This document shows positions 35,505-45,400 of a stretch of 64,000 bases of DNA, piece by piece. The position numbers and the translations under genes are program-made. The first letter of the stretch is position 1. The number at the start of each line of letters is the position of its first letter. The notes under the pieces were generated by a model. That model did not search any database and was not told the DNA's origin. It saw only the letters and a program-made list of their open reading frames with translations. Source of the DNA: an uncultured Methanomassiliicoccales archaeon (lineage in GTDB: Archaea; Thermoplasmatota; Thermoplasmata; Methanomassiliicoccales; Methanomethylophilaceae); the NCBI GenBank assembly GCA_959597175.1, contig CAUFXM010000008.1:1-64000 (forward strand), written 5' to 3'.

Positions 35505-36175
35505 GCAGGTTCGAGAGGCAGATGCCCATAGTGGGCGACGAGGGTCAGAGGAGGATCATGTCCGCCAAGGTCGGCGTGGCCGGTTGCGGCGGACTTGGGG
35601 TCCATGTCATCACCGCCCTTGCGGAGGCAGGCGTGTGCAGGTTCGTCCTCTGCGACCACGACGTCCCGGACATAACCAATCTGAACCGCCAGTTCATCTA
35701 CGCCGCGGGGGACATGAGGCCCAAGTCCATGATATCCGCGGAATGGGTGCTGGCGCTGAACCCCGCCGCCGACGTGGAGGCGGTGTGCGAGCCCGTCTCC
35801 GACGGCAACCAGGACATGTTCGCCGGGTGCGACGCGATAGTCGACTGCCTGGACTCCTTCGAGGCCAGGATGCTCCTGGACGATTACTCGCAGAGGTCCG
35901 GGATACCGCTCGTACATGCGGGGGTTTCCGGGATGCACGGCCAGCTGTACGTCTCCATCCCAGGTAAGACCCCCAGTCTGAGGGATGTGCTGGGGACGGC
36001 CAGGGACAGTGCCGGTCCCGTCCTATCCGTCGGAGCCGCGGTGATGGCGCTGGCGGGGATGGAGGCCATGGAGGCCATCAGGGTGGTGTCCGGCATGGGG
36101 TCCCCGTGCGAAGGGGTACTGACAACAATCGATCTTTCCGGTTACTCCATGGATCGTGCCCCAATCGACATGTGA
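35501..36175 (+). CDS. ThiF/MoeB/HesA-family E1-like adenylyltransferase
   Basis: This 224-residue protein has the E1-like nucleotide fold: a Rossmann motif VGVAGCGGLGVHVI, then DHDVPDITNLNRQFIY with the conserved Asp and Asn-Arg-Gln, and later DAIVDCLDSFEARMLLDD. Relatives adenylate the C-terminus of small sulfur carriers (ThiS, MoaD) or act on tRNA threonylcarbamoyladenosine (TcdA). The partner is not visible here. I place the start at TTG 35501, which overlaps the pncC stop and gives the usual N-terminus (SRFERQMPIVGDEGQ). Confidence 0.85.
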   Translation: MSRFERQMPIVGDEGQRRIMSAKVGVAGCGGLGVHVITALAEAGVCRFVLCDHDVPDITNLNRQFIYAAGDMRPKSMISAEWVLALNPAADVEAVCEPVSDGNQDMFAGCDAIVDCLDSFEARMLLDDYSQRSGIPLVHAGVSGMHGQLYVSIPGKTPSLRDVLGTARDSAGPVLSVGAAVMALAGMEAMEAIRVVSGMGSPCEGVLTTIDLSGYSMDRAPIDM

Positions 36176-36234
36176 CATCCGATATGGGATCGATTGGGTG
36201 AGAACCAAATAGGTGTTGCTCCTAATGCGGTCCT

Positions 36235-37137
36235 ATGAAGCATCTGATGACCGGGAAGGTCAAAGAGGTATACGAGGTGGACGACGACACACTGGAGTTC
36301 GCCTACACCGACAACATCTCGGTTTTCGACAAGATCATACCCTCCAAGATCCCCCACAAGGGCGAGACCCTGTGCAGGACAGCCAAGTACTGGTTCGGCA
36401 AGCTCGACGAGGCCGGCATCAACAACCACTACATCAGCGAGCCCTCCAAGGACAGGATGAGGGTGAAGAGGGTGCAGGTCATCCGCGACTACTCCAAGAT
36501 CGACGGGACCACGACCAACTACCTGATCCCCCTGGAGGTCATCTGCAGGTACTACGCCGCAGGGTCCCTCCTGGACAGGCTCAAGTCCGGCAAGGTGAAG
36601 CCGGAGGACCTGGGCTTCCCCGCGGGGCACGAGGTCAAGAGGGGAGAGAAGCTCCCCAAGCCCTTCGTCGAGTGCACCACGAAGCTGGAGGAGCACGACG
36701 AGAACCTCACCGAGGCGGAGGCCAAGGAGATGGCGGGACTCTCCGACGCCGAGTACCAGGAGATAGTTGACACCGTCCTGAGGATCGACAGGATCATCGA
36801 GGAGGAGGCCGGTAAGCGCGGGCTCATCCACTGCGACGGGAAGAAGGAGTTCGGCTACGACAAGGACAGGAAGCTCATGGTGGTGGACACCTTCGGCACC
36901 CTGGACGAGGACCGCTGGTGGGACGCCGAGGAGTACGCCAAGGGCAACATCGTGGAGCTCTCCAAGGAGTTCGTCAGGCAGTACTACCGCGAGACCGGCT
37001 ACCACGACGAGCTCTACGCCGCCAGGGACGCAGGCAAGCCCGAGCCCGACATCCCCGCCCTGCCCCAGGAGATCATCGACAGGGTGAGCAAGCTGTACGT
37101 CGACATGTACGAGCGCATCACCGGCGAGAAGTTCTGA
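36235..37137 (+). CDS. purC: Phosphoribosylaminoimidazole-succinocarboxamide synthase
   Basis: This 300-residue SAICAR synthetase catalyses the seventh step of purine biosynthesis, joining aspartate to CAIR with ATP. The N-terminus GKVKEVYEVDDDTLEF, TDNISVFDKIIPSKIPHKG, the EVICRYYAAGSL signature and CTTKLEEHDENLTEAEA are family hallmarks. VVDTFGTLDEDRWW near the C-terminus fits the PurC metal site with a slight change (often DE.L..D). It has its own promoter region and no other pur gene nearby. Confidence 0.96.
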   Translation: MKHLMTGKVKEVYEVDDDTLEFAYTDNISVFDKIIPSKIPHKGETLCRTAKYWFGKLDEAGINNHYISEPSKDRMRVKRVQVIRDYSKIDGTTTNYLIPLEVICRYYAAGSLLDRLKSGKVKPEDLGFPAGHEVKRGEKLPKPFVECTTKLEEHDENLTEAEAKEMAGLSDAEYQEIVDTVLRIDRIIEEEAGKRGLIHCDGKKEFGYDKDRKLMVVDTFGTLDEDRWWDAEEYAKGNIVELSKEFVRQYYRETGYHDELYAARDAGKPEPDIPALPQEIIDRVSKLYVDMYERITGEKF

Positions 37138-37204
37138 TCAAACCCAGCCGGGGGACACCCCGGCGACCTCCATATGCACCTGGTCAACAGCCTGATATAG
37201 ACGA

Positions 37205-37248
37205 TCATCGTTATCATCGGCGGGCGAGAGCCCGAGTGATAATGATGA
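37205..37248 (+). promoter_or_regulatory. Long hairpin containing the start codon of the flavin protein
   Basis: TCATCGTTATCA (37205-37216) pairs with TGATAATGATGA (37237-37248) with one mismatch, and an inner CGGGC-GAGA-GCCCG stem (37221-37234) closes the loop. Both candidate ATG codons (37242, 37245) lie inside the 3' arm. This would hide the start in the mRNA, or be a DNA operator. Confidence 0.5.
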
Positions 37249-37811
37249 AGGACCTTGGAGTCAGACCTTACGTTTTCCCGATGCCCGTCGGGATGATCGC
37301 CACATACAACGAGGACGGTTCCGTCGATGTCATGAACATGGCCTGGGGAGGCATTTGCTCGGAGGACCTGGTGGCCCTGAACCTGGACGAGGGCCACAAG
37401 ACGTCCGAGAACATCAAGAGGACGAAGGCGTTCACGCTCAGCATCCCCGACGTGGCCCATGTCGTCGAAGCGGACTATTTCGGGATCGCTTCCGGGAACG
37501 ACACCCCCGACAAGTTCCAGCGCTCCGGTCTGACCGCGGTCAGGAGCACCCGTGTGGACGCTCCGGTCGTGAAGGAGTTCCCTCTGACCCTGGAGTGCGA
37601 GGTGGCCGAGATCCAGCACGGGATCGAGGGATTCCGCGTGGTCGGGAGGATCAAGAACGTCCTCGCCGACGAGTCGATCCTCGATCAGGACGGCAACGTG
37701 GACCCGGTCAAGCTGGACCCCATAATGTACGACACATTCCAGCAGGGCTACTACGCCGTTGGGAGGAAGGTCGGACAGGCCTGGGACACCGGGCTGGGGC
37801 TTACGAGGTGA
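37242..37811 (+). CDS. Flavin reductase-like (FMN-binding split barrel) protein
   Basis: This 189-residue protein has a flavin-reductase-like FMN-binding split barrel: PMPVGMIATYNEDGSVDVMNMAWGG is the typical N-terminus, followed by HKTSENIKRTKAFTLSIP and LTLECEVAEIQHG. Such flavoproteins (flavoredoxin-like) transfer electrons between ferredoxin, flavin and various acceptors in methanogens. The start codon sits in a strong hairpin. The gene stands alone and is followed by a terminator hairpin. Confidence 0.88.
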   Translation: MMKDLGVRPYVFPMPVGMIATYNEDGSVDVMNMAWGGICSEDLVALNLDEGHKTSENIKRTKAFTLSIPDVAHVVEADYFGIASGNDTPDKFQRSGLTAVRSTRVDAPVVKEFPLTLECEVAEIQHGIEGFRVVGRIKNVLADESILDQDGNVDPVKLDPIMYDTFQQGYYAVGRKVGQAWDTGLGLTR

Positions 37812-37817
37812 GAAAAC

Positions 37818-37833
37818 GGGGGCGGATGCCCCC
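37818..37833 (+). terminator. Hairpin after the flavin protein
   Basis: GGGGGC-GGAT-GCCCCC is a perfect stem starting 7 bp after the stop, followed by TCTTCCCTT. Confidence 0.65.
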
Positions 37834-37884
37834 TCTTCCCTTAATGCAAGGTTCCATTCTGGAGATCACAAGGAACGGACGGGC

Positions 37885-38310
37885 TCAGAGCAGGTCTGCG
37901 TCGACCATCCTCTCCCCGATCGGACAGTCCAGGTCCCCGCCCAAGCGGGTGACCATGTACTTCTGCCCCTCCCTCTTGCCCACGGGGTGGCATCTCCAGT
38001 AGTTGGGGCAGCCTATCTCCTGGCAGTTGGGTTCGGAGAACGTGATGGTCACACCCTCCATGGCGCCCTTCTTCGGCACCGCGGCGGGGGTGGGGACCTT
38101 CTCCACCTCCACGGCCACGACCTCCCCCTCGCTGACCTCGCAGGGATGCCTCTGGCTCCTCACCTCGACGACCCTGTATCTGGATCCTGCCTCCAGGTTG
38201 AAGCAGACCCCCTTGAGCCTGCACTCCTTGCAGTCCGAGAGGGGACCGATGAAGTAGAACTCCGCCCCGACCTTGGCCTGGGGCTCGCCGACCAGCGTTA
38301 TCAATGCCAT
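37885..38310 (-). CDS. UPF0179 family protein
   Basis: This 141-residue protein of the archaeal UPF0179 family is cysteine-rich: SDCKECRLKGVCFNLE, then PNCQEIGCPNYWRCHPVG and DLDCPIGE. The cysteine clusters suggest a zinc or iron-sulfur site. Function is unknown. It starts directly after the stop of egsA with no gap, so it is co-transcribed with G1P dehydrogenase. Confidence 0.88.
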   Translation of the reverse strand: MALITLVGEPQAKVGAEFYFIGPLSDCKECRLKGVCFNLEAGSRYRVVEVRSQRHPCEVSEGEVVAVEVEKVPTPAAVPKKGAMEGVTITFSEPNCQEIGCPNYWRCHPVGKREGQKYMVTRLGGDLDCPIGERMVDADLL

Positions 38311-39381
38311 TCAGATCACTCCTGTGGCTCTCGCCACGGTCTCCGCCACCTCCGGCGTGATGCCGCCGTCGCCCAGGATCGTGAACCTGTCGGAACGGAT
38401 CTCGTGGGCATGGCTCATCGCGTAGATGACGTCGTCGGCGGTCAGCCCCAGCTCCCTTGCGGTGACCGGCGCGCCTATCTCGTGGAGGGCGTCCCTGATG
38501 CTGCGCCAGTCGCCCCCGTGGAGGTACATCGTCATGATGGACCCGACCCCGCACTGCTCCCCGTGAAGCGCCTTGCCTGGATGGTTCAGGTCCAGCATGT
38601 GGGAGAACATGTGCTCCGCACCGCTCGTGGGTCTGGAGCTGCCGGCTATGCTCATGGATATGCCGGACATGATGATCGGCTTGATGGCGATCCACACGCT
38701 GTCCTCCAGGTTCGGCTTTATCAGCCCCGAGCTCTCCATGATCGACTCCGCGGCGTACTTGGCCAGGGAGTACGCGGACCTGCTGAAGTCGACGTTCTTG
38801 AGTCTCCTGGCGAAGTCCCAGTCCTTTATCGCGGTGAGGTTGGAGATGACGTCCGCGCATCCGGATGCCAGTAGTCTGTAGGGCGCCTTGGCTATGATGC
38901 CGGTGTCGGCTATCACGCCCATGGGTGACGCAGACGCCACCGACCTTGAGCCGGTATCCGACTTCAGCGAGGCCCTGTTGGAGGCTATGCCGTCGTGGGC
39001 CGCGGAGGTCGGGATGCTGATGAACGGGAGGCCCATCTCGTTGCAGACCACCTTGGCTATGTCTATCTTGCTCCCGCCGCCAACCGCAAGCACGAAGCCG
39101 GATCCGAACTCGCGGATCTGCTCCTCGACCTTTTTCACGTTGTCGATTGTGGCGTCGCCGACTGTGCAGACGTCCATGTCGTAGCCGTCCATGTAGCCCA
39201 GGACATCCTTCGCCGCGGCGTCCATGGTCCTGGTGCCGGTGATGACTGTGCCGACCCTCCCGGTGTGGATGTCCTTGCACATGTCCCTGACGCTGCCGAG
39301 GACGTCGTGCCCTGCCACGATGTTGCGGGGCATCTCGACGACCTTCACCTTCGTGAAGGCCTCCAACGACCGATTCTCCAT
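38311..39381 (-). CDS. egsA: sn-Glycerol-1-phosphate dehydrogenase
   Basis: This 356-residue NAD(P)- and zinc-dependent enzyme makes the sn-1 glycerol backbone of archaeal ether lipids from dihydroxyacetone phosphate. It is a firm archaeal marker. The nucleotide segment LAVGGGSKIDIAKVV, TSAAHDGIASNRASL, and the zinc ligands in SGAEHMFSHMLD and HGEQCGVGSI are present. It begins near the divergent flavodoxin-like gene, with about 39 bp between them, so their promoters overlap. Confidence 0.97.
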   Translation of the reverse strand: MENRSLEAFTKVKVVEMPRNIVAGHDVLGSVRDMCKDIHTGRVGTVITGTRTMDAAAKDVLGYMDGYDMDVCTVGDATIDNVKKVEEQIREFGSGFVLAVGGGSKIDIAKVVCNEMGLPFISIPTSAAHDGIASNRASLKSDTGSRSVASASPMGVIADTGIIAKAPYRLLASGCADVISNLTAIKDWDFARRLKNVDFSRSAYSLAKYAAESIMESSGLIKPNLEDSVWIAIKPIIMSGISMSIAGSSRPTSGAEHMFSHMLDLNHPGKALHGEQCGVGSIMTMYLHGGDWRSIRDALHEIGAPVTARELGLTADDVIYAMSHAHEIRSDRFTILGDGGITPEVAETVARATGVI

Positions 39382-39420
39382 GCACCTCCATCATCAGAGC
39401 AGGTTATAAACTATGTTGGG

Positions 39421-40017
39421 ATGCCATCACGTATGAACCGCATACTCATCATCTGCGGAAGCGCGGGCAGAGGAGGCACCACCGAGACCATGTGCCAGTC
39501 CGCGGCCGCAGAGCTGAGGCGCAACGACCAGGACGCACTGGTGGTGTTCCCATCGGAGATGCACATCCTCCATTGCACGGGCTGCAACAGGTGCGGTGAC
39601 GGCAGATGCGTCATAGACGACGACATGACCCGTCTCTACAAGCTGTTCTCGGAATCGGACATGGTCATTATGGCCACCCCGCTCCACTTCAACGGCCCGT
39701 CATCCCTGACGAAGACCGTCATGGACAGGTTCCAGATCTACTGGAGGGGGAGCGGCCTGCCCCATCCGAAGGCTATGATGGGGTTCATATGCGCAGGCAG
39801 CGACGAGCCCAACTTCACCCCGACGCTGTCGATCATGAAGGCGTTCGCCATCACCACGGGGATGACCTGGGTGGGCCAGGTCTGCGTGTCCGGCACGGAC
39901 AGGAACGGAGACGCCGGGGTTGAAGAGGCTGTGACCAAGGCCGTCAGCGCCCTCATCCAAGTAGGAGAGGGGATATCCAAGTCCCTGATATCCCCGCAGA
40001 CGTCGTGCGGTCAGTGA
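39421..40017 (+). CDS. NADPH-dependent FMN reductase / iron-sulfur flavoprotein
   Basis: This protein of about 198 residues has a flavodoxin-like fold: ILIICGSAGRGGTTETM binds FMN phosphate, and MATPLHFNGPSSLTKTVMDR forms the isoalloxazine side. A cysteine cluster CTGCNRCGDGRC lies in the position of the Cys motif of methanogen iron-sulfur flavoproteins (Isf). ATG 39421 or 39433 are both possible, and a TATAAACT element is near. The 3' end overlaps the convergent gene by 65 bp. Confidence 0.85.
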   Translation: MPSRMNRILIICGSAGRGGTTETMCQSAAAELRRNDQDALVVFPSEMHILHCTGCNRCGDGRCVIDDDMTRLYKLFSESDMVIMATPLHFNGPSSLTKTVMDRFQIYWRGSGLPHPKAMMGFICAGSDEPNFTPTLSIMKAFAITTGMTWVGQVCVSGTDRNGDAGVEEAVTKAVSALIQVGEGISKSLISPQTSCGQ

Positions 40018-40612
40018 ACGGCAGCAGGTTCGGGACGGTATCGGACAGGTTCCCCCATGTGTAGCCCGATACCCTGCGGTCGGTGTCCAGCACGCAGATC
40101 CTGCCGAACCCGATCCTCCGGAGTTCCGACACGGTCCGCTCCAGGTCCCCGGTCTTCCCCATTCTCCCCACAGCCCTGCCGCCGACGGCGAACACCGCCG
40201 GCACGAAGCTGTCCGAGACGCCTAGTATGTCCTCCAGGTCCGCGTCGGAGCGGGACGCGTGGTACGGCCCCATCACGACCTCGGCGTTCGTGTTGAACGC
40301 GTCGAACAGGTCGTCAGCGGTCTCGATCCACGTCATGAGCCAGATGTCGCTGCCGCGGACCTTCATGGTCTTGACGACGCCCTCCCTGAACTCGTGGCTC
40401 CCGAGGCTGTCGCAGTCCACGACGACCACGGGGTTCCGCTCGTCCGAACGGGGGACCGAGGATGCGGCATCCGCGAAAGGCACCGTTCCGCCCGTCCTTC
40501 TCGGGGTCACCCCGTCGAACCATGATGCTGACGCTACGAGCTCGCCTCTTCTGTAGGATGCGAACAGGGCCGGTATCTCCATGTCGGGGGCCATGTTGCA
40601 CACGTATATCAT
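39953..40612 (-). CDS. Uncharacterised conserved protein, possibly HisA-like
   Basis: This protein of about 219 residues is not firmly recognised. Alternating strands and helices (VVVVDCDSLGS, DIWLMTWIET, EVVMGPYHAS, FVPAVFAVGG, GFGRICVLDTD) suggest an alpha/beta barrel, weakly like the HisA-related COG1411 proteins of methanogens. I set the start at ATG 40612; the 12 residues upstream look unrelated. The 3' end overlaps the convergent flavoprotein gene by 65 bp. Confidence 0.55.
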   Translation of the reverse strand: MIYVCNMAPDMEIPALFASYRRGELVASASWFDGVTPRRTGGTVPFADAASSVPRSDERNPVVVVDCDSLGSHEFREGVVKTMKVRGSDIWLMTWIETADDLFDAFNTNAEVVMGPYHASRSDADLEDILGVSDSFVPAVFAVGGRAVGRMGKTGDLERTVSELRRIGFGRICVLDTDRRVSGYTWGNLSDTVPNLLPFTDRTTSAGISGTWISPLLLG

Positions 40613-40653
40613 GATGATGGGCAACGATTCGGCAAACCCGGGAATCATCGAAC

Positions 40654-40696
40654 TTTACAATATCAGTAAACAACGAAAAATGTAAAAATTATATAC
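40654..40696 (+). promoter_or_regulatory. Promoter and inverted repeat of the sbcDC operon
   Basis: TTTACA (40654-40659) and TGTAAA (40681-40686) form an inverted repeat just upstream of a TATA box AATTATATAC (40687-40696). The ATG at 40718 lies 22 bp later, so the mRNA is probably leaderless. Confidence 0.5.
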
Positions 40697-40717
40697 GGAC
40701 ACCCGCATCACCACATC

Positions 40718-41347
40718 ATGACGAATGAGAGGGGAGGGTCCATATCCGGCGTGATAAAGGAGAGGACCCCGATTTCCGAGGTGGCGGAGAGGTTCTCCAT
40801 CTCACGCCCGACGCTCTACAAGTACATGGACTTCTACGACCAGGGGGATCAGGACAGGATACCCAGCGAGATCCTGGACTACTTCCGGATGATGGAGCGG
40901 GACAACGCCTCCGCCGACGAGTCCAGGATGTACCTCATGTCGAAGGACCTCCGCAACAGGATAGTCCACGGGGAAGCCGACCTGGACGAACCGGAGACCA
41001 GGAGGCTTGTCGAGGGATTCATGAGGCTCCACGAGTCGAAGGCCAAGGGATCGGAATCCGATGGTGCGTGGTCGGAGGGCAGCCTCAGGACCATGAGCGT
41101 GGGTCAGAACGGGAGGGGCATGGTGATCTTCGCCGACGCCTTCGAGTCCCCGGACTGGACCCGCGTACTCGTTTCCGTGGACATGGAGGGAAGGGACCTG
41201 GTCATAGCCAGGTACGTCCCGGAGGAGGGGATGTCCTTCGTCAGCATCGACAACCTGCTCCCGAAGCTGGACTACAGGTACTGGGTGGAGCAGGGGCGCG
41301 GCACCGAGGTGGCTGTCTCCGAGATCCGAACCCTCAGGCTGAGGTGA
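40718..41347 (+). CDS. HTH protein encoded with SbcCD
   Basis: This 209-residue protein has an N-terminal helix-turn-helix (TPISEVAERFSISRPTLYKYMDFYD) like resolvase or transposase-type HTH domains, an acidic helical middle, and a C-terminal beta-rich domain (MVIFADAFESPDWTRVLVSV) I do not recognise. It ends 4 bp before sbcD and shares its promoter. It could regulate the nuclease operon or guide SbcCD; neither is shown. No NurA or HerA is present. Confidence 0.7.
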   Translation: MTNERGGSISGVIKERTPISEVAERFSISRPTLYKYMDFYDQGDQDRIPSEILDYFRMMERDNASADESRMYLMSKDLRNRIVHGEADLDEPETRRLVEGFMRLHESKAKGSESDGAWSEGSLRTMSVGQNGRGMVIFADAFESPDWTRVLVSVDMEGRDLVIARYVPEEGMSFVSIDNLLPKLDYRYWVEQGRGTEVAVSEIRTLRLR

Positions 41348-41351
41348 TACG

Positions 41352-42476
41352 ATGAGGCTGCTGCACATCTCCGACCTGCACATAGGCAAGAAGCTGAAGG
41401 AGACCTCCCTGGAGGAGGACCAGAGGCACATACTGCGCATGATCCTGGACGTGGTCCGTGAGAAGGAACCGGACGGGGTGCTCATCGCCGGCGACGTCTA
41501 CGACACCCCGTCTCCGAGCACCGACTCGGTGACCATGCTGGACTGGTTCCTCACGGAGCTCACATCCGCAGGCACCAGCGTGTTCATGATCAGCGGGAAC
41601 CACGACTCCCCCGAGAGGCTGGGGTTCGGGAGCAGGATGCTGGAGAGGAACAACCTGTTCATATCCGGCACCTACAGCGGGCACATGGACGTCCGCACCC
41701 TCGGAAGCGGGGAGGACGCCGTCGACATCTGCATGCTCCCGTTCATCAAGCCGGCGCATGCCCGCAGGGAGCATCCGGAGGACAGGATAGAGAGCTACAC
41801 CGACGCCGTCCGCTCGGCGATCGCCCACACCGAGTTCCATCCGGGAAGGAGGAGGGTCGCCGTCACGCATCAGTTCGTCGTCGCCGACGGGATCGGGCCG
41901 GAGACATGCGAGTCGGAGTCGGTCTTCGTGGGAGGGACGGAGTCGGTGGACGTGTCGGTCTTCGAAGGGTTCGACTATGTCGCGTTGGGTCACATCCACA
42001 GGCCCCAGAGCGTGGGGAGGGAGACCGTCCGCTACTGCGGCACGCCGCTGAAGTACTCCCTCTCCGAGGCGGACGACGTGAAGAGCGTGACAGTGGTGGA
42101 CATCGGGGAGACGGTCTCCATCTCCACGGTGCCGCTGAGGCCTCTGAGGGAGGTCCGCCGCATCCGCGGTCCGCTGGAGGCGCTCATCGCTGCCGGCAAG
42201 GAGGACAGGGACAGGGACGACTACATCTACGTGGAATTGGAATCGGACGAGATAGACGCCCTCTCCAGGCTCAGGGAGGTGTACCCCAACGTGATGTCCA
42301 TAAGCGTGGAGGCCAGGAGGAGGGAGTGGGAGTCCGCCGAGTACGAGGTGGAGGATTCCATGGAGAGGGACATCGCCGTCCTCTTCGCCGACTTCTACCG
42401 CAGGAAGACGGGGGAGGAGTTGTCCGAGGGGCAGAAGAGGATCGTCAGGGAGCTGGCGGGGGGTGAGGAGGAATGA
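41352..42476 (+). CDS. sbcD: Exonuclease SbcD (Mre11-type nuclease)
   Basis: This 374-residue calcineurin-like nuclease is the catalytic subunit of the SbcCD complex that processes hairpins and double-strand breaks. All phosphoesterase motifs are present: ISDLHIGK, AGDVYDTPSP, SGNHDSPERLG, VTHQFVV and LGHIHRPQ. The C-terminus RREWESAEYEVEDSMERDI fits the SbcD capping and SbcC-binding regions. Its TGA overlaps the sbcC ATG (ATGA). Confidence 0.95.
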   Translation: MRLLHISDLHIGKKLKETSLEEDQRHILRMILDVVREKEPDGVLIAGDVYDTPSPSTDSVTMLDWFLTELTSAGTSVFMISGNHDSPERLGFGSRMLERNNLFISGTYSGHMDVRTLGSGEDAVDICMLPFIKPAHARREHPEDRIESYTDAVRSAIAHTEFHPGRRRVAVTHQFVVADGIGPETCESESVFVGGTESVDVSVFEGFDYVALGHIHRPQSVGRETVRYCGTPLKYSLSEADDVKSVTVVDIGETVSISTVPLRPLREVRRIRGPLEALIAAGKEDRDRDDYIYVELESDEIDALSRLREVYPNVMSISVEARRREWESAEYEVEDSMERDIAVLFADFYRRKTGEELSEGQKRIVRELAGGEEE

Positions 42477-45400
42477 AGCCCCTCAGGCTGACAATGTCGG
42501 CATTCGGCCCCTACGGCGGGAAGGCGGAGGTGGACTTCACCGCATTCGGCGGAAGGGGCCTGTTCCTGATCACCGGGGACACCGGCGCCGGGAAGACGTC
42601 GATATTCAACGCCATCACCTACGCGTTGTACGGCAGGACCAACGACGACAGGAGGAACGTCACCATCAGGAGCCACTTCGCCGAACCGTCCGCCAGGACG
42701 TACGTGGACCTGGAGTTCGAGCACCGCGGCGTGTTGTACAGGATCGTCAGGTCCCCTGAGCAGGAGCGCCCCAAGAAGAGGGGCACGGGCACCACGTCCG
42801 AACCGGCCACGGCGGAGCTGAGCTGGGACGGCGGGCTGGTCACCAAGGAGAAGGAGGTGGCCGCCAAGGTGGAGGAGGTCCTGGGCATGGGCTACGACCA
42901 GTGGAAGCAGGTGGCCATGCTGGCCCAGGGCCAGTTCAGGGAACTGCTGGACTGCAAGACCGAGAAGCGCGGGGAGGTGTTCCGCAGGATATTCTCTACA
43001 GAGAACATCCGCAGGTTCCAGGAGTCCCTCGCCGAGATGGTCAGGGATCTCAAGGCGGAGCTCTCCAAGGCCGAGAGGGACGTCACTGACTCCATGGGGT
43101 CGGCTGACATCCCCGAGGGGAGCCCATACCGTTCCGAGTACCTGGAGAAGATCGGGAAGGTCTCGTTCGCCGAGGAGGTCCTGGGCATCATGTCGCTGCA
43201 GGCCGGCCTCGACTCTGGTTCTCTGGCTGAGGCGGAGAGGGAGTCGGCGGAGTTGGAGAGGATGAAGGCCGAGGCCAACCGGGAGCTGGCCGTCGCGGAG
43301 AGGCTGAACGAGAGCATCGCAGCCCTGGAGAGGGAGAGGTCCGTGTCCCAGGATCTGGAGGCAGAGGGGACCTCCGTGGAGGAGGACAGGAAGCTGCTGG
43401 AGGAGATCAACGCCGCCGTGCGCGACCTGAAGGCGCCGATCCAGGCCCTGAGGACCGAGCGTGAGAGGTTCCGTTCGCTGGAGAAGGCGAAGGCCTTGGC
43501 CGCCGTCGACCTGGAGGTCAGGAGGAAGGCCGCATCGGAAGCGGAGGGATCTCTGGCGGAGGCGACGTCCCGCGAGGCCGATATGAGGGATGCACAGACG
43601 AGATCGGCAAGGCTGGGCGCCGACCGGGAGAGGTACGACCGCCTGGATGAGGCCAGGAGGCAGCTGGATAAGGCAATCGTCGCGCATGGAGCCGCCTCGA
43701 AGGATCTGGAGAGGCTCAGGGCCGAGAAGGATTCGTTGGACGCCAGGGTGATGGACTACAGGATGTTCCTCACCGAGAATGAGGACTCGGGCGCCAGGAT
43801 CGAGAGGGCGAAGTCCCGGCTGTCCGAGGCGGAGGCCCGTTCCAAGGCGCTGAAGGACATCGCTGGGAGGATCGACAGGGCCAGGGAGTCCGAGAGGGCG
43901 GTGTCCAAGGCTGAGACTGATTACGCCGCCGCGGTAGCGAGGGCCAACGACCTGGAGCACTCCTACACGGATGCCCATACCAGGTTCCTGATGTCCCAGG
44001 CCGGGGTTCTGGCCTTGCAGCTGTCGGAAGGGGTTCCATGCCCGGTCTGCGGGTCGGTGCACCACCCGTCGCCGGCCATTGTCCCGGAGGGTGCGCCCAC
44101 CCAGGACGAGCTGGACGAGCTCCAGGGGAGTCTGGAAGCCCAGAGGACGAGGGTCTCCGACGCCGGCAACAGGCTGACCGAGGCCAGGACCATGGCTGGA
44201 TCCGAGAGGGTCGACCTGAGGGAGAGGCTGGGGGAGCTGGGTATCTCCGGGGAGCCCGACAGGGAATCCCTGGGGAAGATGTCCTCGGAGGTTTCTGAGA
44301 TCATCCGTGGATTGAAAGAGGAGATCGGGACGCTCACGCCGCTCAGGGACAGGGTGGAGTCCATCCGTCGGGAGTTCCCGTCGATCGACGCCAGGGAGGC
44401 GGAGCTCTCCTCGGCGATAGAGGACGCGTCCGAAAGGGTCAGGGGGCTGTCCGACTCCGTGTCCTCCCTAAGGGGGAGCGTGGAGACCGACAGCGCCGGG
44501 CTGGAGTTCCCCTCGCTGGAGGAGCTGGAGAGGGAGATAGCCAGGCTGGACGCCGTCGCTTCCGGCATACGCGACACGATAGCCGCGTCCCAGGAGAGGG
44601 TTTCATCTGCAAAGGAGGCCGTTGTCTCCGCGGAGGCGGTGCTGTCCGGGACGGTCTCCCAGATTGCGGAGGCATCGGAGGCTGCGGCTGCCGCCGAGAG
44701 GAACGTCGCGGACATCCTCGGTTCACACTCCATGACGTCTCAGCGCGCCGACGAGCTGCTCTCAATGGAATCCAGGATCGCGGAGCTCGAGGCCAGGATC
44801 GGCGACCACAGGGAGAGGGTGGCGGAGAACCGCGCCAGGATCTCGTCTCTGACCGAGGAGATCGCCGGCAGGGGCCCGGCGGATACAGAATCCATGAGGC
44901 TGAGGATCGCCGGGCTGATGGAGAGGTCCGATGCGGTCTCGTCATTCGTCTCGGAGATCAGGGCCAGGATGACCGTCAACGATACCACGGCAACCAGGGT
45001 ACGCTCGTGCCTTGACAGATACAGCCGTCTGCAGGGGTCCAGCGGCGAGGTGGTGGAACTCGCGGATGCTGCATCGGGGACCACCGGCGTGAAGCAGTCC
45101 TTCGAGTCCTACGTGCAGGGGCTGTACTTCAGGCACGTGCTGGAATACGCCAACAGGCGCCTCAGGAGGATGACCGACGGCAGGTACGAGCTGGTGGTCA
45201 GCGAGGAGTCCATGGACAGGAGGACCCAGTTCGGCCTGGACATCGACGTGCTGGACAACTACACCGGAAGGAAGAGGCCGTCCAAGACCCTCTCCGGAGG
45301 GGAGTCGTTCATGGCCGCGCTGTCCCTGGCCCTGGGGCTGTCCGACGCGGTCCAGAGGATGAACGGCGGGATCGTGATCGACACCCTGTTCGTGGACGAG

